This document shows, in pieces, positions 1 to 9,685 of a DNA stretch of 64,000 nucleotides. The position numbers and the translations under genes are program-made. Numbering within the stretch: the first letter of the stretch is position 1; each line of letters starts with the position of its first letter. The notes beneath the pieces are model-generated. The model saw nothing but the letters and a program-made list of their open reading frames with translations. It was not told the origin of the DNA and ran no database searches. Location: the NCBI GenBank assembly GCA_963715745.1, contig OY970271.1, positions 3,038,001-3,102,000 of the forward strand. The letters are read 5' to 3'. The stretch is from CAWGJF01 sp963715745 (GTDB lineage: Bacteria; Bacteroidota; Ignavibacteria; Ignavibacteriales; Ignavibacteriaceae).

Positions 1-190
1 TGAAGCTGTAAAATTGCTGTCGAATAATTTCAGAGAAAATTATCCCGATTTACCCTGGAAAGAAATTTCAGGAACCAGAGATAAACTTATCCACGATTAT
101 TTTGGAGTGAACATTGATATAGTTTGGGATATAGTTAAAAACGAGCTTCCATCAGTTTATAGAAAGATACAAGATATTATTAAACCATAA
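1..190 (+). CDS. HepT-like (DUF86) ribonuclease toxin family protein, C-terminal part
   Basis: The first 190 bases carry the last 62 codons of a reading frame that enters from outside the window and stops with TAA. The peptide contains RDKLIHDY, which fits the R-x4-H-x-Y motif of the HepT/DUF86 family, followed by the usual helical tail (VWDIVKNELP). Family knowledge: HepT proteins are HEPN-fold RNases normally paired with a MNT nucleotidyltransferase antitoxin encoded next to them. The partner cannot be seen because the upstream DNA is missing; nothing downstream on this strand resembles it. The gene ends four bases before the convergent transketolase gene. The family call is good; whether it is an active toxin cannot be judged. 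Confidence 0.8.
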   Translation, partial: EAVKLLSNNFRENYPDLPWKEISGTRDKLIHDYFGVNIDIVWDIVKNELPSVYRKIQDIIKP

Positions 191-194
191 ATCT

Positions 195-2162
195 TTACTG
201 CGGTGCATCAGCTGTATATTTTTTCTTCACTTCTTCTTCAGTTTCAATATCCTTCACTCCGGAAATTCTTTGAGCCAAAGATTTTCCATCCAGCTTATGA
301 AATTCAAGAACTTCAAGTGGGGTTCCGCATTCGGGATATTCCTTCAATCCAAAATTTGTGAACTCTTTACCGGCAATTTCACCAATCTCTGTCAAAGAAT
401 TTAACAGGCTATCTCCTAATCCGCCAACAGCAGAGTGATCTTCAAGCACAAAAATTTTCTTCTGATCAGTAACAACTTTGTTTAACCACTCTTTATCGAT
501 TTTATTCAGCCACGGCATATTAACCACCTTCAAACCGAATCCGATTTTTTTCAGATAATTAGCTGCGACTAATGCTTCGTGAAGCATAACCGGACCGTAG
601 CTGAAAAGCATTGCATCAGTTCCTTCAATAAGTTCAGCGCCTACTCCGACCTTGAATTTATAATTTTTCGGAAGTTCAATTTTCTCCGGTGATGGACCAA
701 TCACCAATCTTAAAACACAATTTTCTTTTGATTCAATAACACAATATTCGGTTGCCCATTTTGTTTCTTCTGCGTTGCACGGCTGAATAATTGTTACATT
801 CGGTAAAGCTCCGAACAAAGAAATATCGCGAACACTCTGATGCGATTTTCCCGGGCCTGCGGGAATCATTCCTGAAAAATGACAAGTGTAAATAATTTTA
901 GTCTTTTCTCCGGCATTGTTATAAATCTGTTCGTTTGCTCTAGCTGCAAGAAAGCTCGCAAAAGTATTCACAACAGGAATCAATCCCATTCTTGCAAGTC
1001 CGCCAGCCATTGAAACCATATCCTGCTCGGCAATTCCGTTTTCAATAAAACGATTCGGATACATTTTTTCAAATTTACGCAGTTTGCAATCTGCGGAAAG
1101 ATCACCATCGAGAACGACAAGTTTATCATTTGTTTTTGCAATTTCACAAAGTGCATCTCCGTAAGCTTCGGTTACAAATTCTTTATCAAGTTTTGTAATT
1201 ACTTTTACTTCTGCTTTGTTTTCAGGAATTTCTATTTTCAGTTTTAAAGAATCCGCTTGCTTGTTAATTGTTTCAGTTAATTCTGCTAATCCTTTTTCAT
1301 AACTTTCATCGTCAGGCGCACCGGAATGCCATTTGTAAAGAGTTTTGCCGGCGAAGGTTTCAACCTCAGGTTTTTCCATGAAGGATACTCCCCTTCCCTT
1401 AATCGTGTCGGCAACAATCATCTTTGGTTTGTCGGTTATTTTTTTCAGATCGGAAATAGTTTTCTTCAACATATTAAAATCGTGTCCGTTAATTCTTACA
1501 ACGTGCCATCCGAATGCTTTAACTTTCTCAACGACATCTTCAATATTATTCACATCAGCAACAAGCATATCCGTCTGGTACTTATTATGATCCATTATTG
1601 ATGTTATGTTATTTACTTTTTGATGAGCCGTAGCTTGCAGCGATTCATAAATTTGCCCTTCCTGGAATTCACCATCGCCGGTTAAAACATAAATATGTCC
1701 TTTTTTCTTTTGGTAAGTTTTTGCCCAGGCCATACCTTTTGCTTTGGAAATTCCCATTCCAAGTGAACCAGTACTTGCTTCAATTCCGGGTTGACGAACT
1801 TCCGGATGTCCATCAAGTCCGTGCAATCTTCTAAGCATTAATAATTTTTCTTCAGGAATTATTCCGAGTGCATAAAACAAAGAATACAATCCCGGAACAT
1901 CATGACCTTTGGAAGAAAAATAAATATCCCGGTCTGGTGAATCGAGACCAACTTCTTGCACATTTAGTTCATTTAAATAAAGATAAGTTGTAATATCCAT
2001 CGCACTTAAAGACGAGCCAAGATGACCAGAGCCTGCCTTTTTTACAGCAACTAAAGTGTTGTAACGACACATATCTGCAAAGAGCTGCATCTTCGCTGCC
2101 CATTCACCAGTTGAAGACTTTACTTTATCAAATTCTGATTTTTTAATAAGATTGAAACTCAT
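195..2162 (-). CDS. tkt: Transketolase (full length)
   Basis: The 655-residue protein has the full transketolase layout: an N-terminal thiamine-diphosphate domain with the GSGHLGSS segment (about residues 44-51) and the cofactor motif GDGEFQEG (about 161-168), a central pyrimidine-binding domain starting near residue 330, and a C-terminal domain. It transfers two-carbon ketol units between sugar phosphates in the non-oxidative pentose phosphate pathway, in the cytoplasm. Many related bacteria split this enzyme in two; here both halves are fused. The ATG is preceded by GGGAGCC about eight bases upstream. It is convergent with the gene at the left edge and divergent from the beta-helix gene. 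Confident assignment; the closest alternative, DXP synthase, lacks this overall length and layout. Confidence 0.95.
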   Translation of the reverse strand: MSFNLIKKSEFDKVKSSTGEWAAKMQLFADMCRYNTLVAVKKAGSGHLGSSLSAMDITTYLYLNELNVQEVGLDSPDRDIYFSSKGHDVPGLYSLFYALGIIPEEKLLMLRRLHGLDGHPEVRQPGIEASTGSLGMGISKAKGMAWAKTYQKKKGHIYVLTGDGEFQEGQIYESLQATAHQKVNNITSIMDHNKYQTDMLVADVNNIEDVVEKVKAFGWHVVRINGHDFNMLKKTISDLKKITDKPKMIVADTIKGRGVSFMEKPEVETFAGKTLYKWHSGAPDDESYEKGLAELTETINKQADSLKLKIEIPENKAEVKVITKLDKEFVTEAYGDALCEIAKTNDKLVVLDGDLSADCKLRKFEKMYPNRFIENGIAEQDMVSMAGGLARMGLIPVVNTFASFLAARANEQIYNNAGEKTKIIYTCHFSGMIPAGPGKSHQSVRDISLFGALPNVTIIQPCNAEETKWATEYCVIESKENCVLRLVIGPSPEKIELPKNYKFKVGVGAELIEGTDAMLFSYGPVMLHEALVAANYLKKIGFGLKVVNMPWLNKIDKEWLNKVVTDQKKIFVLEDHSAVGGLGDSLLNSLTEIGEIAGKEFTNFGLKEYPECGTPLEVLEFHKLDGKSLAQRISGVKDIETEEEVKKKYTADAPQ

Positions 2163-2375
2163 TTATTGGCTCCCGTGTGAATATTCTTTGAGGAAAAATT
2201 GTTTGAAATTTGTGTCGTAAAATTACCATAAAAGACGATAAAATGTAATTTTTGACACCTGAAACGGTTTTTGAATTGACTGAGATCACCATTTAATTCA
2301 AATAAAACAAAAATTTATGTGGTACTCTAATTGCTTGAATTGAATTAACCAATTCCTAAAAGTTGAGGATTTTAA

Positions 2376-3929
2376 ATGAAGTTTTTAAAAATAATACTGC
2401 CTCTCTATTTATTTTGTCTAATTACTACAATTTCATTCTCTCAAACAACCTATTACGTTTCCGAAAATGGAAATGATACTCACAATGGTTTAACACCTCA
2501 GACTGCATTTGAAACTCTTCAGCATGCCGCCAATATTGTTTCTATTGGCGATTCTGTTTTAGTAATGCAGGGAACTTACACAGGGTTTGATTTAAGAACC
2601 GGTGGTACTCAAAATTCCCCCATTGTATTTAAGGCAATTGAAAATGATGTGGTGATTGATCAGCATAATTCTGTAACTAATGACGGGATAAATATTGAAA
2701 ACGCTGATTGGATTATAGTTGATGGATTTAATGTGATAAATCAACCGCGTGCGGGAATAAGAATTGCTGTTTCTGATTTTGTAACTATTCGCAATAACAT
2801 TTGTACTGATAATTATCGTTGGGGAATTTTTACTGGTTTTACTGATGATATTATTATCGAGAACAATATCTGTTCTAACAGCGAAGACGAACATGGAATT
2901 TATGTTTCAAACAGCAGCGACAGACCAATTATTAGAAACAATCATTCTTTCAATAATAATGGATGCGGTATCCATATGAATGGTGATATCTCTATGGGCG
3001 GAGATGGTATAATTAGTAATGCAGTAGTTGAGGGAAATATTTTACACGATAATGGATACGGTGGTGGTTCTGCTATAAATATGGATGGAGTGCAGGAATC
3101 TGAAATATTCAACAACCTGATTTACAACAACCACGCAACCGGAATTGCAATGTACCAGATTGATGGCGGTGATGCTTCAAAGAATAATAAAGTCTTCAAC
3201 AACACAATCATTCAACCAGCTGATGGAAGATGGTGTATAATTGCCGTAGATGGTTCTACAGGTAATACACTTTACAACAATATATTAATTAATTATCACA
3301 GTTTCAGAGGAAGTATTGCAATTGATGCGGCATCTACAGCAGGATTTGTAAGCAATTATAATATTGTAGTAAACCGGTTAAGTAATGATGATGGTAATTC
3401 AAATATGAGTTTAACACAATGGCAATCGCTCGGATATGATTTACATTCGATGATCGCTTATCCTGAAAGCCAGATTTTTATAGATAATATAAATGGAAAT
3501 TTTCATCTTCTGCAAAATTCACAAGCTGTAGATGCAGGAACTAATTTGGTTCTTCCGGTAGTTTATGAAGATCTGGATAACATTTCCCGACCACAAGGAA
3601 ACGGATTCGACATAGGATGTTATGAATATTCATCAACAACTGGAATTACTGAAGAAAATATTCCGGAAGAGTTTCAATTATTCCAGAATTATCCTAATCC
3701 ATTTAATCCTAGTACAAAAATAAGTTGGCAGTCTCCGGTCGGCGGTAAGCAAATTTTGAAAGTGTATGATGTGCTAGGAAATGAAGTTGCTACATTAGTT
3801 GATGAATATAAAGAAGAAGGTAGTTATGAAATAACTTTTAATGCGAATGAATTATCCAGCGGTGTTTACTTCTACAAACTGCAAACAGGTTCGTTCGTAG
3901 AAATAAAAAAGATGATCCTTCTTCGTTAA
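2376..3929 (+). CDS. Secreted right-handed beta-helix protein with T9SS type A sorting domain
   Basis: The 517-residue product starts with a signal peptide (hydrophobic run about residues 5-20, ending ISFSQ). Residues about 25-400 are Asn- and Ile-rich short repeats of the type '..IIIENNICSN..' and '..NNTIIQPADG..', which is the signature of a right-handed parallel beta-helix (pectate-lyase-like/NosD-like fold). The last ~90 residues form a Por secretion tail with NYPNPFNPST and a terminal KKMILLR. Such proteins are exported by the Sec system, cross the outer membrane by the type IX secretion system, and are attached to the surface or released. A polysaccharide-binding or lyase role is possible, but no catalytic residues can be assigned. 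The ATG is preceded by TTGAGGA. It lies upstream of another T9SS cargo gene in the same direction, across a 486-base gap. Confidence 0.85.
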   Translation: MKFLKIILPLYLFCLITTISFSQTTYYVSENGNDTHNGLTPQTAFETLQHAANIVSIGDSVLVMQGTYTGFDLRTGGTQNSPIVFKAIENDVVIDQHNSVTNDGINIENADWIIVDGFNVINQPRAGIRIAVSDFVTIRNNICTDNYRWGIFTGFTDDIIIENNICSNSEDEHGIYVSNSSDRPIIRNNHSFNNNGCGIHMNGDISMGGDGIISNAVVEGNILHDNGYGGGSAINMDGVQESEIFNNLIYNNHATGIAMYQIDGGDASKNNKVFNNTIIQPADGRWCIIAVDGSTGNTLYNNILINYHSFRGSIAIDAASTAGFVSNYNIVVNRLSNDDGNSNMSLTQWQSLGYDLHSMIAYPESQIFIDNINGNFHLLQNSQAVDAGTNLVLPVVYEDLDNISRPQGNGFDIGCYEYSSTTGITEENIPEEFQLFQNYPNPFNPSTKISWQSPVGGKQILKVYDVLGNEVATLVDEYKEEGSYEITFNANELSSGVYFYKLQTGSFVEIKKMILLR

Positions 3930-4415
3930 GGTCTTAGCGTGAACATTTTGATTGAATAAACAAGCTGATAGGCGGAGGCTGTCTTAAAACTGTCATTCCG
4001 TTCGCCGCGGCGAATTATTTCGGAATCTAACATTTCGATTTTGAAGAGAAATTAGAGCCTGGCGCAATTCGCCGTGGCGAACAGGTTGACAAAGAAAGAC
4101 TTTTGAGATGGTCTCGTATTTTTGTCAATTCCTTTTCATTCTTATTGTCCAAAATTCCAACAGAAAAGTAGACTGGTCTGTTTTTTAAATCACTTATTTT
4201 GTTCAGTATTATAAAGTTTTAATGAAGTGATCAAAAACACATCTAGGCTCTCTTAATAAAATATTATTTGCCCATACTTGACTATTAAGATTGAGCAAAT
4301 TAGTTTTTTGCCAAAAAATAACTATTTCCTTCCCAAAACTATTGTCTGTGGTTATAAATTATTTTTTAATTGTTTCAACTAACTAACAACATTAATAAAT
4401 TTTAAGAGGCATAAA
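3930..4415. other. Intergenic region with two palindromes, no gene seen
   Basis: These 486 bases between two T9SS cargo genes contain no convincing open frame. The left part carries the two hairpins described separately at 3995-4081. The right part is A+T rich and should hold the promoter of the gene at 4416, but I cannot single out a convincing -35/-10 pair. Confidence 0.6.
3995..4081. repeat. REP-like pair of short palindromes
   Basis: TTCGCCGCGGCGAA at 4001-4014 is a perfect 14-base palindrome. It is flanked by ATTCCG (3995-4000) and CGGAAT (4021-4026), which extend the stem. TTCGCCGTGGCGAA at 4068-4081 is a near copy with a two-base centre. Both are much richer in G+C than their surroundings. 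This arrangement resembles REP/extragenic palindromic elements that occur in many copies in a genome. It could also act as a terminator or mRNA stabiliser for the upstream gene, although no T tract follows. Confidence 0.55.
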
Positions 4416-5756
4416 ATGCGACCAGTTATACATTTTTATATTATTTTTATAACTGCGCTAATATTTTTCAACCAAAATTCTTTTGCTCAGACCTGGATAA
4501 AAACTTCGGACCCACCTCCCGGTTCTACGCAGTTTAAACTTGAAACTGGAGTTGAAAATGGCAACAATGTTCAATTTCTTTTAGAGAATAGTGGACAGGG
4601 TCTATTTAAATCCACAGATAATGGGTCCACCTTTGAAAACATTGGACTGGCCGGAATAGGAATAAGGGCATTTATAGATAGTCGGTTTAGTATGCAGGAC
4701 GGTGAATATATTGTATCAGCTTCTGATGGGATATATAAAACTACTGATGGGGGCTCTAACTGGCAGCATTATACAACAGGTATTGAAGGACTTTATTTAA
4801 CTGATATAGCAGAATTACCTATTGAGTCTCCTATCGGAATTAGTTTATGTGTCGGAACTGTTGGTCAAGGAGCTTTCACTTCTTCTGACGGTGGTCAAAC
4901 TTGGGAACAAATGGGAACAGGTTTGGAAAATAAAACTGTTACTAAATTAGAATATGTTACTCTAACTTCCGGGCCTTTACCGGAGGTAGTTTTATTCGCT
5001 ACAACACAAGAAAATGGTGTTTACAGCTTTGATTTTTTAAATAATATGTGGTTGCCTACTAATAATGGAAACAGTAATTTATTTGGAACCACAGCAATTG
5101 CGGGTGATTCTCAGGGAAATTTATTTTTAGCATCTTCACCGAATGTATATTCATCACCGAGCGATCCGATTAATTGGCAATTTGAAATAGTATTTGATTT
5201 TGTAAACACTTTTATTGTGACGCAAGATAATCAAGTTTTTGTATCATCGTTGGGAGATGGAGTAAAACTAAGGATTTCAGAAGGAGTCTGGGTTGACTTT
5301 TCGGATGGAATACCTGTAGATCCTGATAATTATATTGATATAGGCAATCTTGCTATTGATGTTCCATCAAGTTCAGCACAAGGACAAAACCTATGGGCGG
5401 CGTACGTGCCTTTTGATCCCAATATGACGCCTGGAATATACAGAACAGTAAATCCAATTACGGATGTGAGGCAAAGTGAAATAGAGACGCCAAAAGAGTT
5501 TTTTTTAAAACAAAACTATCCTAATCCTTTCAATCCCTCAACCAGTATACAATATGCAATAAGCAGTAGACAATTCGTAAGCTTAAAAGTTTATGATGTT
5601 CTCGGAAATGAAGTGACCACCTTACTTAGTGAGGGAAAAAAACCGGGAATTTATGAGGTAACTTTTAATGCTTCTGGATTAGCAAGCGGAATTTATTTCT
5701 ACCAGTTAAAATTGGGAAATTTAATCGAAACGAAAAAAATGATTTTGCTAAAATAA
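4416..5756 (+). CDS. Secreted BNR/beta-propeller protein with T9SS type A sorting domain
   Basis: The 446-residue protein has an N-terminal signal peptide (hydrophobic about 5-22, ending NSFAQ). Its body contains Asp-box/BNR repeats such as STDNGSTF, TTDGGSNWQ and SSDGGQTWE, spaced as in sialidase-like or photosystem-stability-factor-like beta-propellers. The last ~85 residues are a T9SS type A sorting domain (NYPNPFNPST, then VYDVLGNEV and a terminal KKMILLK). It is therefore predicted to be secreted or surface attached. No catalytic residues of sialidases were identified, so a binding or structural role is as likely. Start ATG follows AAGAGGC. A bidirectional terminator separates it from the convergent mosaic gene. 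Confidence 0.85.
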   Translation: MRPVIHFYIIFITALIFFNQNSFAQTWIKTSDPPPGSTQFKLETGVENGNNVQFLLENSGQGLFKSTDNGSTFENIGLAGIGIRAFIDSRFSMQDGEYIVSASDGIYKTTDGGSNWQHYTTGIEGLYLTDIAELPIESPIGISLCVGTVGQGAFTSSDGGQTWEQMGTGLENKTVTKLEYVTLTSGPLPEVVLFATTQENGVYSFDFLNNMWLPTNNGNSNLFGTTAIAGDSQGNLFLASSPNVYSSPSDPINWQFEIVFDFVNTFIVTQDNQVFVSSLGDGVKLRISEGVWVDFSDGIPVDPDNYIDIGNLAIDVPSSSAQGQNLWAAYVPFDPNMTPGIYRTVNPITDVRQSEIETPKEFFLKQNYPNPFNPSTSIQYAISSRQFVSLKVYDVLGNEVTTLLSEGKKPGIYEVTFNASGLASGIYFYQLKLGNLIETKKMILLK

Positions 5757-5764
5757 ACATTATT

Positions 5765-5795
5765 AAAAAAGGCTCATCTATTGATGAGCCTCTTT
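5765..5795. terminator. Bidirectional intrinsic terminator
   Basis: GGCTCATC (5771-5778) and GATGAGCC (5783-5790) form a perfect 8-bp stem with a four-base loop. It is followed on the plus strand by a T-rich run and preceded by AAAAAA, which is a U tract on the minus strand. It sits between two convergent genes and can serve both. Confidence 0.85.
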
Positions 5796-5809
5796 TCGTT
5801 GGTGATGAA

Positions 5810-8800
5810 TTACTTTAATAACATCATCTTCATAACTTTTGTAAAACCGGCAGTATGAATTCTATAGAAATAAACACCGCTCGTAACTGATACCCCAAAA
5901 TCATTCGTACCATCCCATTCGATATTGTAATATCCGGCTTGTTGCTCGGTGTTCGCCAAAGTTTTTACCTTTTGTCCTAATGCATTATAAATATCCAATC
6001 TAACTATTTGATTTTCTGGTATCTGGTAACTAATTATAGTCGTCGGATTAAAAGGATTAGGATAGTTTTGTTTGAGATCGAATGTTAATGGTGATAATAT
6101 ATCCTCTTTACCTGTTCCAACAGGTTGATCAGAAACATAGGCTGTAATCATAATATCCAAATTTGTCATAGCCTGCCAGCCGGAGCTTGTAAGATAATAA
6201 AAACTCCTATTGTCAATCGGTGCTGTAAAATCAGCTCCAATTCCCGGTGAACCCGGCGTATCTTCATGCCAATTAATTACAGCCCAGAAATTTCCGGATG
6301 TAATTTCCGGTGGATCTGTTCCGGGAATATTTTTGGAAATAATACTTACAGTTCCGGCTGGATTTGTACCACTAACTGTATAGGGTCCCGCAAGAGTGTC
6401 AGTAGGAATCCCGCCGTGATCTGCGAGGATTGTAAAATCAAAATCATCATTACTGTTAACGGTAGTTTCCAATCTTCTGATAGTTGTTGGATATGAAGTT
6501 GGTGTAAATAGAACCGCAAACTTATTATCTTCCCAGGAAAAACTTGCAACATAGAACCCATCCCATTGTCCATCATCATAGCTAATTGGAACAATTGCAG
6601 GATCACTGCATGCATAATTTCCAACAGGTGTACTTATTGGACCGGTCAGCTGAAGTGTATCAACCTGGATTGTAGCATCAAGCTTGTACTCATACCATGC
6701 TACACAACTTACATCATTATCCACTAATGTTTGTATGCCCGCAGGTACAGAAGTCAGAAATTCATCATTCTTATAAATATTAATAGTTGGCGATACAGGA
6801 AGTGGATCATTGTTTATTCCTAAAGTCGGATCTGTCCATGTTAGAATTAATCCATTGCCCTGCTTTTCAACTGTTATTTCCGAAGGTGCTTTTGGCGGAG
6901 CCAAAAGTGAAACATCAATTCCAACATCACCAAAGTAGCGCGGTGTAAATACACTATTCATAGTTTGAGGCCACCAACCATTAAACAACGCATTGCCCGA
7001 TTGTCTTGCAATAATAAAAGCACCGAGTCCAACTATTTTATCAGGCCCAAAAACTTGTAGTTGATACCCTTCCATAAATCCCATCGGTATTGCTACTTCA
7101 CCTTGCAAGTGCCCGTTTCCATCTGAAAATTCTACCTGAGCATCAAACAATGTATCCACTGCATAGGTGATCAGGTCTCTAAAACGTAAATCAGAACCAC
7201 CTGGATGCCAGTAAGCCCAAAAATTCCCTTCCTGAATAAATGGAAGATTGTCATTATATGCATCATTATTATCGTCATCAAAATATAAACCGAATCCTTC
7301 ATTATCATCGAGAGTCGGATTTAAAAAATCTTCTCCTGCTATATAAAGCATATCAGTGTTATCATCATATTTAAAATACATATAAACAGACCCCTGCGGT
7401 TGTGGAACTCCACCACCATAACCAAAGATATCAGATATATCAACTTTAAATGCATCATCCCATTCGCCTGGGGAAATTACTCCGTCAATTGTCGGAACTG
7501 AGCCTTGAGGTGTATCGAAACTAAAAGTAAGAAGTGAATCACTAACTTGTCCAAGTGCTTCGTTAGAGTAAACACTTTCTCCGACATCATTGAAAATTGT
7601 AACAACGTAATAATAGTCTTTCAAAGCGAAAACATTTGAATCTATGTAGCTGGTTTCTGAAGAAATAACACTTGCAATTCTGGAATATGGGCCGCCCGGA
7701 ACCAGACCTCTGTAAATTGCAATGCTGTCAACACCCAAACGAGAATTTTTCAGCAAAACATTTTTATCATTTGAATACACTTCTCCAATTTTTCTTGTTG
7801 AGATCTCAGTTTTTAAAGGTGATAAATCATCACCTACTATTTTTGCAATTTCATTCTGCTTAAGAGTATTCTGAACTAATGAGGACCAGTTTAACATAAT
7901 TACTCCAACCATATTAGTTGAGGCACTAAGTGTTGGAGGTGTTGTTGAGAATGGATTAAGTGAAAAATTTATTCCTGATGTGGTGTTTCCTTCAGAAACA
8001 ATCACGTTTGCAACTTCTCCAAAATTATAACCGGGTTTGCTAGCCGAGATTGTATAAGTACCTGCTGCGACATTTTCTATTGTGTAATTTCCATTAGCAT
8101 CTGTGACCGTAGTTCTTGTGGTTCCATTTGCTTTAATAATTACACCGCTATCATCTGTGGTATTTGTTAAATCAACATTTCCGCTAACAGAACCACCACC
8201 GAGATCAATTTCTGAAAGATAAATTCTACCGCCATTTCCAAATTCCCTTGCATGTACAGCTTTTCCACCGGCAAAAACTTTTTTACCGTCAGGACTGATA
8301 TCACAAGTATAAAAAGAGCCGGGAGTTGTAACCTGGTAAGTCATTTGACCGGTCTGTACATCGAAAACGAGAAGATCAATTCTATTTGTTTGGTTTAAAT
8401 CTCCCCAGGTAGCTGCGGCAGCAACTCTTCCATCATCAGATAAAGCAATATCTTTAACTAAATCTCCTGCACCACTGTATATCCATTTCGGTGTTCCATC
8501 TCCGTAGGTATCGAACGCAATTACCCAGCCATCATAATGAGTTGAATAGAACATAAGTGTACCGGCAACAATAGTATTTCCATCTGCTGAAATACCTACT
8601 GAAGAAGCCCAGTTTGTAAAACCATCAGTGGGTGGAATTTTATACTGCCAGATTTGTTCATAATCACCCGATGATGAATTATATACCAACGTTTTCACGA
8701 AGCCACTATTATCAGCAGAAACTATCACATTTCCATTGCCGCTAATAGCGACTGGCGATTCTGTATTATCAGCAAATCCATCCCAAATTAATGTTCCATC

Positions 8801-9571
8801 AGATTGAGTTAAAACATAAATATGGTATCGGCCATTTATAACAACTTGTGAAGAATTGGCTGCAAAATTAACACCTGTCCAGTTACCTATTTCAGAAGTA
8901 GGAACATCCATTGTCCAGGCAATAGTTGGACTTCCACCTGATACATCAACTCCATAAGCACGTGAAGTTGTTGAAGAGCCTTGTGAAGATGCCAGGAATA
9001 CTGCCCAACTTCCGTCACGTGATATTCCTGTAAAGGATGCATAAAATGAATCAGGCAGCGAATAATCAAATAACTGATTGCCGGTCGTATCAAAAATATA
9101 AAAATCAGAACCAGCTGTTACAGAAATATATGCACCCAGTTTAGCAACATCGATGTTCGGATCAACCGGATTAGTTGAAAACTCCCAGTTAGGCGTATTG
9201 TTTTCATTTGAGTATTTTGAAACACGCATATTGTTTAAACCCCATGCTGTAACATCTACATCAGCATCATAATTAATTGAGACTGTATTTGCTATTGCTG
9301 CTGTGCCCAAATCAGACGTCCACCACAGAATACTACCACCCTGCACATAATGATCTCCTTCCTTTGGCTTGAATGAATTCAGATATCCTTCAATTGGTTG
9401 TGATTCTAAATTATTCTTTTCAGGAAGTGTCTGGATTTTAGTTTCCCCGTTTTGATTCAGGATTCTTGTTCCGATGAATTCATTACTTTGTGCACAAATC
9501 AATATTGGAAAAAGTAAGAAGATAAATAGGAATGAAATATTTTTGATAAGAAGCCGTAAAAAATAAGACAT
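5810..9571 (-). CDS. Large secreted mosaic protein: propeller, CarboxypepD-reg-like, FN3-like and CBM9-like domains, T9SS tail
   Basis: This 1253-residue protein begins with a signal peptide (hydrophobic about 8-26, ending LICAQ). Residues about 70-445 contain WD40/PQQ-like propeller repeats (phrases such as ISADGNTIVAG, LSDDGRVAAAA, ISPDGKKVFAG). A carboxypeptidase-regulatory-like beta-sandwich follows (about 455-540; DANGNYTIENVAAGTYTIS). Next come a fibronectin-III-like segment and a CBM9/DOMON-like domain introduced by 'PTIDGVISPGEWDDA' (about 690-870), and another FN3-like segment. The final ~90 residues are a T9SS type A sorting domain (NYPNPFNPTT) with a FlgD-like WDGTNDFG stretch. It is probably a cell-surface or released protein that binds carbohydrate or other ligands; no catalytic centre was recognised. 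Domain edges are estimates from reading. Confidence 0.8.
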   Translation of the reverse strand: MSYFLRLLIKNISFLFIFLLFPILICAQSNEFIGTRILNQNGETKIQTLPEKNNLESQPIEGYLNSFKPKEGDHYVQGGSILWWTSDLGTAAIANTVSINYDADVDVTAWGLNNMRVSKYSNENNTPNWEFSTNPVDPNIDVAKLGAYISVTAGSDFYIFDTTGNQLFDYSLPDSFYASFTGISRDGSWAVFLASSQGSSTTSRAYGVDVSGGSPTIAWTMDVPTSEIGNWTGVNFAANSSQVVINGRYHIYVLTQSDGTLIWDGFADNTESPVAISGNGNVIVSADNSGFVKTLVYNSSSGDYEQIWQYKIPPTDGFTNWASSVGISADGNTIVAGTLMFYSTHYDGWVIAFDTYGDGTPKWIYSGAGDLVKDIALSDDGRVAAAATWGDLNQTNRIDLLVFDVQTGQMTYQVTTPGSFYTCDISPDGKKVFAGGKAVHAREFGNGGRIYLSEIDLGGGSVSGNVDLTNTTDDSGVIIKANGTTRTTVTDANGNYTIENVAAGTYTISASKPGYNFGEVANVIVSEGNTTSGINFSLNPFSTTPPTLSASTNMVGVIMLNWSSLVQNTLKQNEIAKIVGDDLSPLKTEISTRKIGEVYSNDKNVLLKNSRLGVDSIAIYRGLVPGGPYSRIASVISSETSYIDSNVFALKDYYYVVTIFNDVGESVYSNEALGQVSDSLLTFSFDTPQGSVPTIDGVISPGEWDDAFKVDISDIFGYGGGVPQPQGSVYMYFKYDDNTDMLYIAGEDFLNPTLDDNEGFGLYFDDDNNDAYNDNLPFIQEGNFWAYWHPGGSDLRFRDLITYAVDTLFDAQVEFSDGNGHLQGEVAIPMGFMEGYQLQVFGPDKIVGLGAFIIARQSGNALFNGWWPQTMNSVFTPRYFGDVGIDVSLLAPPKAPSEITVEKQGNGLILTWTDPTLGINNDPLPVSPTINIYKNDEFLTSVPAGIQTLVDNDVSCVAWYEYKLDATIQVDTLQLTGPISTPVGNYACSDPAIVPISYDDGQWDGFYVASFSWEDNKFAVLFTPTSYPTTIRRLETTVNSNDDFDFTILADHGGIPTDTLAGPYTVSGTNPAGTVSIISKNIPGTDPPEITSGNFWAVINWHEDTPGSPGIGADFTAPIDNRSFYYLTSSGWQAMTNLDIMITAYVSDQPVGTGKEDILSPLTFDLKQNYPNPFNPTTIISYQIPENQIVRLDIYNALGQKVKTLANTEQQAGYYNIEWDGTNDFGVSVTSGVYFYRIHTAGFTKVMKMMLLK

Positions 9572-9685
9572 ACTAACCTCTTAATTATGTGAAACAGTTT
9601 AAGTAATTAAAACTAATGAATACATGTTAATTTTAATTCTTTTTCTATTCAATTACCAGTCAACTAATACTGATAATTATTGCTC

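Noticed and set aside
6266..6496. Antisense open frames inside the large mosaic gene and many others inside ribosomal and polymerase genes
   Set aside because: They are shadows of long, well-supported genes in other frames, with no ribosome binding sites and no recognisable product.
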